From contig JAKIUU010000010.1 of assembly GCA_021647405.1 (NCBI GenBank), forward strand, positions 1 through 64,000: 64,000 bases of DNA, given 5' to 3'. Below the pieces are notes generated by a model. That model was given only the letters and a program-made list of their open reading frames with translations, made no database searches and was not told where the DNA came from. The stretch's first letter is position 1. The number at the start of each line of letters is the position of its first letter. The stretch comes from Flavobacteriaceae bacterium. Lineage in GTDB: Bacteria > Bacteroidota > Bacteroidia > Flavobacteriales > Flavobacteriaceae. The translations under genes and the position numbers were made by a program. This document shows positions 49,158 to 58,890 of the stretch, piece after piece.

Positions 49158-50066
49158 TTAATCCTGAATAATAAAATCCTTAACATCATCTCTTTGATAT
49201 TCTGGTTGCAAATTACAGTGGTTAATTTTAAATTTTTCTTTTAAAATAACTTCAATTTTTTCGCAAACTATATCAAATTCAGATAGTTTTACGTCTTTTT
49301 TAAATTCAATATGTGCTTCTAAATGACAACTGTACTCATTGAGTTGCCACACATGAACATGGTGAATATTTTTTATCTCTTTAAAATCTAAAACGGCTTT
49401 TTCTATATCATTAATAACAACGTATTCTGGCGCAAATAGCATCAAAATTTTAAGCGATTTTGTTAATATTTCCCAACTTAAATAAATAAGATATATTGAA
49501 ATTATAAGTGTTAGAACAGCATCTACCCAATAAAATTGGTAAAATTTCATCAATAACCCACCAATAAAAACAGCTACAGATGTTAACATATCGGTAAGAA
49601 GGTGCAAATAAGCCGATTGCATATTTAAATTATGAGAAGCGTCTTTTTTAAGTAACAAAACGCTAATACCATTTGCAAAAACACCTAATAAAGCCAGCCA
49701 AATTACAATATCACTTTGTACTTCATTTATTTCAAAAAAGCGTTTTATAGCTTCTACACCTAATAAAATTGCTACTACAATTAATGTAATTGCATTGACA
49801 AAAGCAGCTATGATCTCAGCGCGTTTATAACCAAAAGTTTGTTCTAAAGTTTGTTTTTTACGATGGGTTAATAGATTAGCTATATAACTTATAATAAGAG
49901 AAATAACATCAGATAAATTATGAACAGCATCAGAAATTAAAGCCAAACTACCCGAAATAATACCGCCAAAAATTTGGGCTACAGTAATAATTATATTTAA
50001 TACTATAGAAAATAATAAGCGTTTGCCGCTTAAAACAGGATGGCTGTGATTGTGATTATGTCCCAT
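49158..50066 (-). CDS. Cation diffusion facilitator transporter
   Basis: 302 residues. A His-rich start (MGHNHNHSHP), six membrane helices with ALISDAVHNLSDVISLIISY (metal-binding H-x3-D) and SAYLHLLTDMLTSVAVFI (second H-x3-D), and a C-terminal cytoplasmic domain (HHVHVWQLNEYSCHLEAHIE). It exports Zn2+ and possibly Co2+ or Cd2+ by proton exchange. Its ATG shares a base with the rpiB stop (TAATG). Confidence 0.92.
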   Translation of the reverse strand: MGHNHNHSHPVLSGKRLLFSIVLNIIITVAQIFGGIISGSLALISDAVHNLSDVISLIISYIANLLTHRKKQTLEQTFGYKRAEIIAAFVNAITLIVVAILLGVEAIKRFFEINEVQSDIVIWLALLGVFANGISVLLLKKDASHNLNMQSAYLHLLTDMLTSVAVFIGGLLMKFYQFYWVDAVLTLIISIYLIYLSWEILTKSLKILMLFAPEYVVINDIEKAVLDFKEIKNIHHVHVWQLNEYSCHLEAHIEFKKDVKLSEFDIVCEKIEVILKEKFKINHCNLQPEYQRDDVKDFIIQD

Positions 50067-50497
50067 TATTTAACAGGAATTTTATCAATTCGGTTTTGAT
50101 GCCTACCGCCTTCAAATTTTGTGTTTAAAAATGTTTTTACAAACTGTAAAGCATCTTCTAATGAAACAAATCTGGCGGGGATACTTAAAATATTGGCATC
50201 ATTATGTAAACGTGCCAAGCTTACCAATTCATTTTTCCAACACAGGGCAGCGCGAATGTTTTTATGGTGATTGGCTGTCATGGCTGCGCCATTACCACTT
50301 CCACAAATAATAATTCCAAAATCAGTTTTTTGTTGTTCTACAGCATCAGCAACCAAATGAATTGTATCAGGATAATCCATACTATCAGAAGTATCTGTTC
50401 CAAAATTTAAAACTTTATAACCTTCGTTTTCTAAAAATTTTATAATTTTAAATTTATAATCTGTACCTGCATGATCATTTCCAATAGCTATTGTCAT
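50066..50497 (-). CDS. rpiB: Ribose-5-phosphate isomerase B
   Basis: 143 residues. IAIGNDHAGTDYKFKIIKFL, GTDTSDSMDYPD, GIIICGSGNGAAMTANHHKN with the catalytic Cys, and RAALCWKNELVSLARLHNDAN are RpiB motifs. Interconverts ribose-5-P and ribulose-5-P. First gene of a unit of three; promoter box at 50517-50524. Confidence 0.95.
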   Translation of the reverse strand: MTIAIGNDHAGTDYKFKIIKFLENEGYKVLNFGTDTSDSMDYPDTIHLVADAVEQQKTDFGIIICGSGNGAAMTANHHKNIRAALCWKNELVSLARLHNDANILSIPARFVSLEDALQFVKTFLNTKFEGGRHQNRIDKIPVK

Positions 50498-50516
50498 AAT
50501 TAAGTGTTTTGTCGTG

Positions 50517-50524
50517 CAAAATTA
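50517..50524 (-). promoter_or_regulatory. -7 box (TAATTTTG) of rpiB-CDF-GNAT
   Basis: CAAAATTA on the plus strand reads TAATTTTG toward rpiB, about 20 bp before the ATG. Confidence 0.55.
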
Positions 50525-51073
50525 TAAGAATTATATGTTATAAACATAAAAAATATAAATTGTTAATTTATAATTATAACTTATTAATTTATAGTATTTT
50601 AAATTTTAACGTAAATGTTAATATATATTTACTAAGTAATAATAATATTTTTAACTTATTAATTTAATTTTATGTACTGGTAAGTCTTGTTAAAGTAAAC
50701 AAAAAAAGAAATGATTATTTAACCTGTATTTATTAACATTTAATAAGGAGGTTATCAATAAAAAATAATTTTATTTTATAAACAATTATAAAAAATTAAA
50801 GTAAAAATATAGTGTTGATAGTCTGCTTTATTATTTAACTTTGAGTAATTTATAAAATCAAACTTTGTTAATAAAGTTTTACAACCAATACTAAAAAATT
50901 AAAAAGTGTGTTTTTATTGTATAAATTAACAAGCTATAATAACAATCATTTTTATTTAAAAATTTTATAAAAAAAAGTAATGTTAATATAGAGTGTTGAT
51001 AACATTATCTATTTGGGGTATTTTAATTTTTTAGATTGATAATTAAACTACTTTTGATTAAAACTATTAAACA
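50525..51073. other. Very AT-rich divergent gap; candidate regulatory or replication-origin region
   Basis: Nearly 550 bp of extreme A+T with no gene. Words resembling a one-mismatch DnaA box occur: TGTTGATAA at 50994-51002, TGTTGATAG at about 50813-50821 and TTATCAATA at 50752-50760. The two AGTGTTGATA copies sit in similar contexts. Genes run away from it on both sides. The evidence is suggestive only; no gene of an origin cluster adjoins. Confidence 0.3.
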
Positions 51074-53242
51074 GTGAAAAATAAGAATAATATTAAAAAA
51101 ACAAATAAATTAAAAAGAAAGCTTTTTAATACCATTATTAGAACTTTAGAAAACTCTTCCTTAGATTTAAATTACAAACAACTTGCTGCTAAATTAAATT
51201 TAAATTCTCACATTGATAAACAGTTAATATTAGAAGTATTGGCAGAATTGGTTGCTAAAAATAAAATTAAAGAAGTACAAAGAGGTAAATATACAGTTAA
51301 CCGTACATCAGTAATTAATTATTATACAGGTATTTTAGATGTTTCTTCCAATGGAAATGCTTTTTTTATTACTGAAGATTCAGAAAAAGATATTTTTATT
51401 CACAATAGAAATCTCAATAAAGGATTACATCATGATACTGTAAAAGTATATGTTTTTAGACATAAAAAAAATGGCAGACAAGAAGGTGAAGTAGTAGAAA
51501 TTATAGAGCGATCAAAAACAGAATTTGTAGGTGTTTTTCAAAAAAATAACAACTATGGTTTTGTAGTTGCCGATGATATACATATGTATTCTGATATTTT
51601 TATTTCTAGAGATAATATAAATAAAGCAGAAAACGGAGATAAAGTATTAGTCAACATTCAAGATTGGCCTAAAAATTCTAAAAATCCGTTTGGTACTATT
51701 ATAAAAGTTTTAGGCAAACCAGGAGATCATAATACTGAAATTCATTCTATATTAATAGATTATGGATTGCCTTATGAATTTAATAAAATTATAGAAGATG
51801 AGGCTGAAAAAGTAGCTACCCTAATTACCAAAGATGATATTTTAAAACGCCGTGATTTTAGAGATACTTTAACTTTTACCATAGATCCTAAAGATGCTAA
51901 AGATTTTGATGATGCTTTATCTTTTAAGGTTTTAAATAACGATTGTTTTGAGGTAGGTATTCATATTGCTGATGTTACACATTATGTAACAGAAAAATCC
52001 ATCTTAGAAGATGAGGCTTATCAGCGTGCTACCTCTGTTTATTTAGTTGATAGGGTTGTACCAATGTTACCAGAAATCCTATCTAATAATGTATGTTCAT
52101 TACGTCCTAATGAAGATAAATTGACTTTTTCTGCTGTTTTTCAATTAAATAAAAATGCACAAATTACCAACCAGTGGTTTGGGAGAACGGTTATTCATTC
52201 TGACAAACGCTATACTTATGAAGATGCACAACAAATTATAGAAAATCAGGATACCAATAATAAAGGAGAATTAAATCAAGCTGTTTTAATTCTTGATAAT
52301 CTCGCTAAAAAATTACGTAAAAAACGCTTGCAAAATGGTGCCATATCTTTTGATAAAGTAGAGGTTAAATTTAATTTAGATAAAGAATCTAATCCAATTG
52401 GGGTTTATATTAAACAAGCAAAAGATGCCAATAAACTCATTGAAGAATTTATGTTATTGGCTAATAAAAAAGTAGCTGAATTTATTGGTAAAAATAAAAA
52501 TGGACATGATTCTAAAAACACCTTTATTTATCGCATTCACGACGAACCAAAACCAGATAAATTAGAAGATTTAAAAAATATTATTACCAAGTTTGGATAT
52601 AAAATTAACACCCAAACTAAAAAAGATATTTCAAGTAGTTTAAATAATTTATTGGCCGAAGTTCATGGCAAGCCCGAAGAAAATATGATTGAAACCCTTA
52701 CCATAAGAACCATGAGTAAAGCCATTTACTCCACACAAAATATAGGTCATTATGGTTTGGCATTTAATTATTACAGCCATTTTACATCGCCAATAAGGCG
52801 TTATCCTGATATGATGACACATCGTTTGTTACAACATTATCTAGAGGGTAATAAATCACCCGAAGCTTCTTTTTATGAAGAAAAATGCAAACACAGCTCA
52901 GAACAAGAATACTTAGCTACTAAAGCCGAACGCGATTCTATTAAATACATGCAGGTAAAATACATGCAAAAATTTAAAGACACAGTTTTTTCAGGAGTCA
53001 TTTCTGGCGTAACCGAATGGGGTATTTATGTAGAGATAATAGAAAATAAATGCGAAGGTATGGTACGTATAAAAGACATAAAAGACGATTATTATTTATA
53101 CGATGAAAAACAATACGCATTAATAGGTCAGGTTACTAAAAACCGTTACCAATTAGGAGATACTGTAAATGTAAATGTTAAAAAAACCGATTTAGAACGA
53201 AAACATTTAGATTTTAATTTAATTGGAAAAGCCTCACAATAA
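51074..53242 (+). CDS. rnr: Ribonuclease R
   Basis: 722 residues from a GTG start (51074) giving MKNKNNIKKTNKLKRK; no better ATG lies upstream. The N-terminal helix-turn-helix is about 20-75, two cold-shock domains follow (about 80-230, with GNAFFITEDSEKDIFIHNRN), the RNB catalytic core begins TIDPKDAKDFDDALSF with the metal Asp residues and has YSHFTSPIRRYPDMMTHRLL, and an S1 domain ends it (FSGVISGVTEWGIYVEII). It degrades structured RNA 3' to 5'. No -7 box is certain in the AT-rich upstream region. Confidence 0.96.
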   Translation: MKNKNNIKKTNKLKRKLFNTIIRTLENSSLDLNYKQLAAKLNLNSHIDKQLILEVLAELVAKNKIKEVQRGKYTVNRTSVINYYTGILDVSSNGNAFFITEDSEKDIFIHNRNLNKGLHHDTVKVYVFRHKKNGRQEGEVVEIIERSKTEFVGVFQKNNNYGFVVADDIHMYSDIFISRDNINKAENGDKVLVNIQDWPKNSKNPFGTIIKVLGKPGDHNTEIHSILIDYGLPYEFNKIIEDEAEKVATLITKDDILKRRDFRDTLTFTIDPKDAKDFDDALSFKVLNNDCFEVGIHIADVTHYVTEKSILEDEAYQRATSVYLVDRVVPMLPEILSNNVCSLRPNEDKLTFSAVFQLNKNAQITNQWFGRTVIHSDKRYTYEDAQQIIENQDTNNKGELNQAVLILDNLAKKLRKKRLQNGAISFDKVEVKFNLDKESNPIGVYIKQAKDANKLIEEFMLLANKKVAEFIGKNKNGHDSKNTFIYRIHDEPKPDKLEDLKNIITKFGYKINTQTKKDISSSLNNLLAEVHGKPEENMIETLTIRTMSKAIYSTQNIGHYGLAFNYYSHFTSPIRRYPDMMTHRLLQHYLEGNKSPEASFYEEKCKHSSEQEYLATKAERDSIKYMQVKYMQKFKDTVFSGVISGVTEWGIYVEIIENKCEGMVRIKDIKDDYYLYDEKQYALIGQVTKNRYQLGDTVNVNVKKTDLERKHLDFNLIGKASQ

Positions 53243-53310
53243 AATTTACATTTTTACATTAATAGGTATGATTATTGTTTGTTAACAGCAAATATTAAAA
53301 ACACAATACA

Positions 53311-53985
53311 ATGAAAAAAATTGCTTTACTTTTTATTTTAATATCGAGCTTAACCTTTGCACAAGACGAACGCACTTTGGTTTTAGGCGAATTCAGTTCT
53401 ATTAAAGTTTTTAAAGGATTAAAAATTCAGTTGATTCAATCTGATGAGCAAAAAATAGTGATATTAGGTAAAAACCAACGAAATGTAGTTGTTAAAAATA
53501 AAAATGGCCACCTAAAAATTTATTTAAAACTAACCGAAAGTCTTAGAAAATACGATTTTGATATTAAACTCTATACCAACAGAAATATAGATGTAATAGA
53601 TGTTAATGAAGGTGCGGGCGTCTTTTCTGACGATACTTTTAGTCAATTAAAAATAACACTTAAAGCACAAGAAGGTGCTTTTATCCAGCTGCCACTAGAA
53701 GTAAAATACTTAACGGTTAAAGCTATTTCAGGATCAAATATTCAAACCAAAGGAACAGCTAAAAGCCAAGATGTTAGGGTAGGACAAGGAAGTGTTTACG
53801 ACGCTTATAATTTAGAAACAGAACAAACAAAAGTAATTGTAGCAACAGGAGGTAATGCAGAGATTAACGTGACAGATGTTTTAGATGCAGCTGTTAGATT
53901 AGGAGGTAATGTTTACTACAAAGGAAGTCCTAATGTAAAAAAATCGAGAAAATTTATAGGTGGTGTTATTAAATATAAAGATTAG
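53311..53985 (+). CDS. DUF2807 (head GIN domain) exported protein
   Basis: 224 residues with a signal peptide ending LTFAQ. The repeating beta pattern (FSSIKVFKGLKIQLIQSDEQ, NVVVKNKNGHLKIYLK, LKITLKAQEGAFIQLPLEVK, LTVKAISGSNIQTKGTA) matches the DUF2807 right-handed beta helix. A cell-envelope role is likely; function unknown. Lies between rnr and tatA on the same strand. Confidence 0.85.
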   Translation: MKKIALLFILISSLTFAQDERTLVLGEFSSIKVFKGLKIQLIQSDEQKIVILGKNQRNVVVKNKNGHLKIYLKLTESLRKYDFDIKLYTNRNIDVIDVNEGAGVFSDDTFSQLKITLKAQEGAFIQLPLEVKYLTVKAISGSNIQTKGTAKSQDVRVGQGSVYDAYNLETEQTKVIVATGGNAEINVTDVLDAAVRLGGNVYYKGSPNVKKSRKFIGGVIKYKD

Positions 53986-53998
53986 CCATAATTTTTAG

Positions 53999-54006
53999 TA
54001 ACTTTG
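53999..54006 (+). promoter_or_regulatory. -7 box (TAACTTTG) of tatA
   Basis: TAACTTTG sits 19 nt before the ATG at 54026. Confidence 0.55.
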
Positions 54007-54025
54007 TCTTTTAAATTAAATAGAC

Positions 54026-54211
54026 ATGAATTTAGCTTTATTTTTCTTATTTGGCGGCGGTTACGAGTGGATTGTAATTATTTTAGTTGTTTTATTGCTT
54101 TTTGGTGGCAGAAAAATACCCGAACTTATGAAAGGTATTGGTGGCGGCATAAAAGAATTTAAAAAAGCATCTAAAGAAGAGGAGCCTAAAAAAGAAGATA
54201 AAATAGACTAA
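54026..54211 (+). CDS. tatA: Twin-arginine translocase TatA/TatE subunit
   Basis: 61 residues: one N-terminal membrane helix (EWIVIILVVLLLFGGRKIPE) followed by the F-G-x-x-K-x-P hinge and an amphipathic helix (LMKGIGGGIKEFKKAS), then a charged tail. It forms the pore of the Tat exporter of folded proteins. tatC is not in the window. Confidence 0.95.
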   Translation: MNLALFFLFGGGYEWIVIILVVLLLFGGRKIPELMKGIGGGIKEFKKASKEEEPKKEDKID

Positions 54212-54234
54212 ATAAATCACTTTTATATACAACA

Positions 54235-54267
54235 TAAAAAATCCTGCAATTTGCAGGATTTTTTTAT
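54235..54267 (+). terminator. Intrinsic terminator after tatA
   Basis: AAAAAATCCTGCAA pairs with TTGCAGGATTTTTT around a single T and continues into a T-run. Confidence 0.9.
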
Positions 54268-54293
54268 TTTAAAATGTATTAAGAAAGCTTAAA

Positions 54294-55205
54294 CTATGAC
54301 TTTTTATTTTTTTTAGCTTCTCTAATTTCATTGGCAGCAATTAAAGAGGCTGTCATGTCATTAAGCATATTACTGGCTGCTGTTGGGGAATTGGGCAGCA
54401 TAATTAAATTGCTATTGGTACGCTCGCCCACAGCCTGTAAGGTATCGTAATGTTGTGTGATTATAATTAACGCAGAGGCTTCTTGCGAGTTAATACCAGC
54501 ACGGTTTAAAACATCCATACTCTCTTCTAAGCCTCGGGCTATTTCACGACGTTGGTTGGCAATACCCATCCCTTGCAAGCGTTTGCTTTCGGCTTCAGCC
54601 TTGGCTTTTTCTACAATAATAATACGTTGGGCATCGCCTTCGTATTGGGCGGCCACTTTTTCGCGCTCGGCAGCGTTGATACGGTTCATAGCTTCTTTTA
54701 CTTGGGCATCTGGATCAATATCGGTAACCAGTGCTTTTACAATATCGTAGCCGTAGTTTAGCATCGCTTCTTTAAGCTCGCGTTGTATAGCCAAAGCGAT
54801 GTCGTCTTTCTTTTCAAAAACGTCATCGAGCTTCATTTTAGGCACTTCGGCACGCACGGTATCAAATATAAAGGCGGTAATTTGCTCATGTGGATTTTGT
54901 AATTTGTAAAATGCATCGTACACTTTTTGTTTGCGGATTAGAAACTGAACAGATATTTTTAGTTGTACAAAAACATCGTCTTTGGTCTTGGTTTCTACGA
55001 TAACATCTAATTGTTGAATTTTTAGGTTAACACGCCCTACAATACGGTCTACAAAAGGGATTTTTAGTTGCAATCCCGCTTGACGGATGCTTAAAAATTT
55101 ACCAAAACGCTCTAAAATAGCGGTTGTTTGTTGTTTAACGGTAAATACTGCTCCAAAAAGAAGAAAAAGTCCGAGAAGAATTAAGAAAGGAAAAAGTACA
55201 ATCAT
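54294..55205 (-). CDS. SPFH/band 7 family membrane protein (QmcA-like)
   Basis: 303 residues. An N-terminal membrane helix (LFPFLILLGLFLLFGAVFTV) is followed by the band 7 domain (KQQTTAILERFGKFLSIRQA to about 180; DIDPDAQVKEAMNRINAAER) and a coiled coil rich in Ala/Glu/Lys (VAAQYEGDAQRIIIVEKAKA), ending ASALIIITQHYDTLQAVGER. It forms membrane-associated oligomers in microdomains, often linked to protease control. Single gene, 36 bp after the PfpI gene on the same strand. Confidence 0.9.
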   Translation of the reverse strand: MIVLFPFLILLGLFLLFGAVFTVKQQTTAILERFGKFLSIRQAGLQLKIPFVDRIVGRVNLKIQQLDVIVETKTKDDVFVQLKISVQFLIRKQKVYDAFYKLQNPHEQITAFIFDTVRAEVPKMKLDDVFEKKDDIALAIQRELKEAMLNYGYDIVKALVTDIDPDAQVKEAMNRINAAEREKVAAQYEGDAQRIIIVEKAKAEAESKRLQGMGIANQRREIARGLEESMDVLNRAGINSQEASALIIITQHYDTLQAVGERTNSNLIMLPNSPTAASNMLNDMTASLIAANEIREAKKNKKS

Positions 55206-55241
55206 AGTTTAAAAATTAAGAATTGTGAAGTCTAAAGGTAC

Positions 55242-55967
55242 TTAATTTTTTACAGATTTTAAACTTTTTAACAAAGTTTGGCAATATAATTCGATGTCTT
55301 TTGGCCAACGTGCTGTAATGAGGTTTTTATCATTACACACAAAAGGTTTAAACATAAAAGCGCCCGTTTTAAAATGAGACTTATCTATCAAACAGCTTTG
55401 TACTTCGTCTTGTGTATAGGTAGGGTATGTTCTGTAATAATCGCCTAATTTCCACGCAGTAATGTAATAGGCTAGCTTTTCGAGACTTTTGGTTAAAGCT
55501 GTTAATTTTCGGTCGGCCACTATGCTTTTCCCTGTATTTTTATCTATAGTTCGCGCCAAAACAATAGCGCCATGACAAACAGAACCCACCCATTTATTTC
55601 TGTAAAAAAATTGGGCTACTTTTTCTTGTAAAACAGCGCTTTCTAAATATTGTTTAATCCCTTTTTCGTGGCCACCCGGAAGGTGTAATAAAGCATAATC
55701 ATCAGGATTAATAGCGTCATAGGTAATGGGATGATTAAATTCATCCGATTGTAACATTTCATTATAAATCGCAATAGCATAAGGTTTGGCACCTAGTTGT
55801 CCAAAAATAACACCATCTATCAAGCGTTGGTCGGTTTTGCCAATAAGCCCTTTTTCTGTTGCAAAAACTACTTGATAACCGTTTTCTGTAAAACGCTTCC
55901 ACGGTACAGCCACTTCGGTTAAATCAAAATCTTTATCAGGTATGGGAATTAATATTTTAAGTGTCAT
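55242..55967 (-). CDS. DJ-1/PfpI type 1 glutamine amidotransferase-like protein
   Basis: 241 residues. The nucleophile elbow is Cys131-His132 (VGSVCHGAIVLA), with HLPGGHEKGI supplying the oxyanion region and GLIGKTDQRLIDG upstream, as in Hsp31-like members. Possible roles are glyoxalase, protease or chaperone activity. It overlaps the upstream MFS gene by 11 bp, so they are coupled. Confidence 0.85.
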   Translation of the reverse strand: MTLKILIPIPDKDFDLTEVAVPWKRFTENGYQVVFATEKGLIGKTDQRLIDGVIFGQLGAKPYAIAIYNEMLQSDEFNHPITYDAINPDDYALLHLPGGHEKGIKQYLESAVLQEKVAQFFYRNKWVGSVCHGAIVLARTIDKNTGKSIVADRKLTALTKSLEKLAYYITAWKLGDYYRTYPTYTQDEVQSCLIDKSHFKTGAFMFKPFVCNDKNLITARWPKDIELYCQTLLKSLKSVKN

Positions 55968-57105
55968 GACGTTGTTTTTTAATATTAATCATTTGTACAA
56001 ATAGCAACGACAGTAAACTCAAGCCCACACCCACATAAAAAGGCAATTGCCAATTGGTCATCCAAAGAAAACCACCAATAACTGGTATTACTACGGCGGC
56101 AATATGATTTATAGCAAAACCAACCGCATTAGAAGGGGCAATATCTTTTGGATGGGCAATTTTTTGAAGATAGGTTTTAAGACCGAAACTAAAATTAAAA
56201 AACACATGGTCTAAAATATAAAGCAATGCCACACCCCATTTATAATGCCATTGTGTGTAGGCAAAAAAGATAAAAATAAGCATAAAATATTCCAGACTTA
56301 ACACTTTACGCTCACCAAAACGGTTAATGGCTTTGGCAATTACAGGGTTAATTAAAAATCCTATGGCATTGTTTATAACAAACAATAAAGCTACTTCAGA
56401 CAGGCTAAAATGAAATTTATCTACCAGTAAAAAAACAGCAAAGACCACAAATATTTGACGCCTGCTTCCCGATAAAAAATTAAGTACATAATACAGCCAG
56501 TACTTTCTACGTAAAAAAAACTTTTTATGTTGTTCTTGACTTTCATCAACTTGTGGCTGGTTTATAAGTAAATAAATGCTCCCTAAAATTGTTATGGCAC
56601 CGATAATTATAAAATTGATGGCAATTGGAATAAAATAAGACAAACCTACAATAGAGGCCCCTACCACAATGTTTGTAAGCGCCCCCACACTGCGTAATTT
56701 ACCAAACATAATACTGGCATTTTTTGTATTAAAGTTTTGCAAAATCAATGATGAGGTAGTGGTTTGAAAATAATGAAAACCCAAAGACATTATAAAAGTG
56801 GTTAGCATTAAACCTTCAAAAGACGGTAAAAACCCCGTTAAGATTACCCCCATACCTAGTGTGAGCAGGCTTAAAGCAGACAGTTTTTTTTCTTTGATAA
56901 AAACAATGATATAAATAACCAAAAAAGACAAAAACCCAGGAATTTCTCTGATAGATTGTATAGCACCCACTTGAAAGCCTGTGGCCGATACATTTTCTAC
57001 AGCAAAGTTATTAAAAAGCGTACGCCACCCTTGAAACCCTATGGCTGCCAATACGTAAGCAATAATGAGGTATTTGTAAACAGGCTTTTTTTTGTACGAC
57101 GTCAT
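55957..57105 (-). CDS. MFS transporter
   Basis: 382 residues with about 12 membrane helices. LIIAYVLAAIGFQGWRTLFN, SIREIPGFLSFLVIYIIVFI and GFHYFQTTTSSLILQNFNTK are visible; substrate not evident. It overlaps gltX (end 57102) by 4 bp at its start and the PfpI gene by 11 bp at its end, so gltX-MFS-PfpI is probably one operon, with no obvious functional link. Confidence 0.82.
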   Translation of the reverse strand: MTSYKKKPVYKYLIIAYVLAAIGFQGWRTLFNNFAVENVSATGFQVGAIQSIREIPGFLSFLVIYIIVFIKEKKLSALSLLTLGMGVILTGFLPSFEGLMLTTFIMSLGFHYFQTTTSSLILQNFNTKNASIMFGKLRSVGALTNIVVGASIVGLSYFIPIAINFIIIGAITILGSIYLLINQPQVDESQEQHKKFFLRRKYWLYYVLNFLSGSRRQIFVVFAVFLLVDKFHFSLSEVALLFVINNAIGFLINPVIAKAINRFGERKVLSLEYFMLIFIFFAYTQWHYKWGVALLYILDHVFFNFSFGLKTYLQKIAHPKDIAPSNAVGFAINHIAAVVIPVIGGFLWMTNWQLPFYVGVGLSLLSLLFVQMINIKKQRHDT

Positions 57106-58643
57106 TCTTTTTTGACGGTATCAATAGCGTATTGTATGCGTTTTACAGTTTCTTCTCTCCCTAAAAGCGTTGCAATATCAAACAGATGAGGGCCTTTTAA
57201 GGCACCTACTAAACTCAGTCTAAAGGGTTGCATAACGCGTCCAAAACCCAACTCTTTTTTTGTAATCCATTCTTTGATACTGCTTTCTAAATTCTCTGAA
57301 GAAAAATCAGAAACATTTTTGATAACGGTTATCAATTCGCACATTAAATTTGGTGTTGTTTCTTTCCATTGTTTCTTTACTGCTTTTGCGTCAAACGATT
57401 TTGGCGCGATAAAAAAGAAAGAAGTTAAACCCCAAAAATCGGATACAAAAGTGGCGCGTTCTTTGGTTAAAGAAATGACTTTGGTTATATACGCTATGTC
57501 ACCCTGAGACTTCGTGACACTCGCAATGATGTGTTCTTTTAAAATAGGTAAAAATAGATTAGCCAGAGCTTCGTCAGATTGTTTTTGTATATATTGGTGT
57601 TGAAACCATTTTGTTTTTTCGGGATCAAATTTTGCACCGCTTTTGCTTACGCGATTTAAATCGAATTGCGTTACAAGCTCGTCTAAAGAGAATATTTCTT
57701 GTTCAGTTCCGGCATTCCATCCCAAAAGGGCGAGCATATTAACCAAAGCATCATTAAAATAACCCATTTCTTTATAACCAGAAGAAACGTCATTTGTTTT
57801 TGGGTCTGTCCATTCTAAAGGAAAAACAGGGAATCCCATTTTATCGCCATCGCGTTTGCTGAGTTTTCCTTTACCGGTAGGTTTTAAAATAAGTGGTAAA
57901 TGGGCAAAATTAGGTGTATTCCACCCAAAAGCACGGTATAAAAGGACGTGTAAAGCCATTGAGGGCAACCATTCTTCACCACGAATAACATGGCTAATTT
58001 CCATCAAATAATCATCTACAATATTAGCTAAATGATAAGTTGGCATGCCGTCACTTTTAAAGAGAATTTTATCATCCAAAACATTGGTATCAATTATCAT
58101 TTTACCACGAATAATGTCATTTAATTCCAACTGTTCATCAGTGGGTGTTTTAAAACGGACAACGTAAGGTGTGCCGCTTTTTAGTTTTTCAGAAATCACA
58201 TCTGCGCTAAGCGCTAAAGAATTATCTAATTTTAAACGATTGTGGTGGTTGTAGATAAAAGTTTTGCCTTTTGCTTCGTGATCTTTTCTGTGAAAATTAA
58301 GCGCTTCGGATGTGTCAAAAGCATAATAAGCGCAACCTTTTTCAATAAGTTCATCGGCATATTTTTTATATAGTTGCTTGCGTTCAGATTGGCGGTAAGG
58401 ACCAAACTTTTCGTTTTTATCAGGCCCCTCATCAAAAGGAATATTACACCAATTTAAAGCTTCTACAATATACTTTTCAGCTCCAGCTACATAGCGATTT
58501 TGATCCGTATCTTCTATACGCAGTACAAAAGTACCCTTGTGTTTTTTAGCAAATAAGTAGTTAAATAATGCTGTTCTTACACCGCCAATATGAAGGGGGC
58601 CGGTGGGGCTAGGTGCGAAACGAACTCTTACCTTTTTATTCAT
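57102..58643 (-). CDS. gltX: Glutamate--tRNA ligase
   Basis: The start is set at the ATG 58641-58643 (MNKKVRVRFAPSPTGPLHIG), giving 513 residues; a longer frame from 58685 would run through its promoter. Signatures are PTGPLHIGGVRTALFNYLFA (HIGH-like) and GKGKLSKRDGDKMGF (KMSKS-like); LRIEDTDQNR and IRGEEWLPSMALHVLLYRAF are conserved. It charges tRNA-Glu and, in bacteria without GlnRS, tRNA-Gln. A TATCTTTG box lies at 58673-58680. Confidence 0.96.
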   Translation of the reverse strand: MNKKVRVRFAPSPTGPLHIGGVRTALFNYLFAKKHKGTFVLRIEDTDQNRYVAGAEKYIVEALNWCNIPFDEGPDKNEKFGPYRQSERKQLYKKYADELIEKGCAYYAFDTSEALNFHRKDHEAKGKTFIYNHHNRLKLDNSLALSADVISEKLKSGTPYVVRFKTPTDEQLELNDIIRGKMIIDTNVLDDKILFKSDGMPTYHLANIVDDYLMEISHVIRGEEWLPSMALHVLLYRAFGWNTPNFAHLPLILKPTGKGKLSKRDGDKMGFPVFPLEWTDPKTNDVSSGYKEMGYFNDALVNMLALLGWNAGTEQEIFSLDELVTQFDLNRVSKSGAKFDPEKTKWFQHQYIQKQSDEALANLFLPILKEHIIASVTKSQGDIAYITKVISLTKERATFVSDFWGLTSFFFIAPKSFDAKAVKKQWKETTPNLMCELITVIKNVSDFSSENLESSIKEWITKKELGFGRVMQPFRLSLVGALKGPHLFDIATLLGREETVKRIQYAIDTVKKE

Positions 58644-58672
58644 TTTTAAATAATTTACAACGCAAAGATAAA

Positions 58673-58680
58673 TTAACCTT
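58673..58680 (-). promoter_or_regulatory. -7 box (TATCTTTG) of gltX
   Basis: CAAAGATA on the plus strand reads TATCTTTG toward gltX, 29 bp before the chosen ATG, which supports that start over the longer frame. Confidence 0.6.
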
Positions 58681-58749
58681 AGCAATAGAAAATATTATTA
58701 TAAAAAAAGATAAAGATATTTAGAAAAGTATGTTGTAAAATTTTAAAAA

Positions 58750-58890
58750 CTAATTAGAAATACTTTGCATCCCCGAACTTTTAAAAATCACAATCAATAG
58801 ATACATATTTAAGAAAATAACGGTTAGAATAAGCAAACCAATGATTAGAATAGCTTTCTTTTTTGATTTATAATTTTTAATATCAATCAT
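58750..58890 (-). CDS. Small single-helix membrane protein, 46 aa
   Basis: ATG at 58888-58890 to TAG at 58750-58752. A basic N-terminus (MIDIKNYKSKKK) is followed by a long hydrophobic helix (AILIIGLLILTVIFLNMYLL) and a short hydrophilic tail (KSSGMQSISN). The positive-inside pattern and clean stop support a real small membrane protein. It is divergent from the lipoprotein/two-component unit at 59064, which suggests a sensor accessory or stress peptide. No family is recognised, and no clear -7 box is seen. Confidence 0.5.
   Translation of the reverse strand: MIDIKNYKSKKKAILIIGLLILTVIFLNMYLLIVIFKSSGMQSISN

Noticed and set aside
58644..58685. Longer N-terminus for gltX
   Set aside because: The extra residues are unconserved and the region contains the TATCTTTG promoter box.
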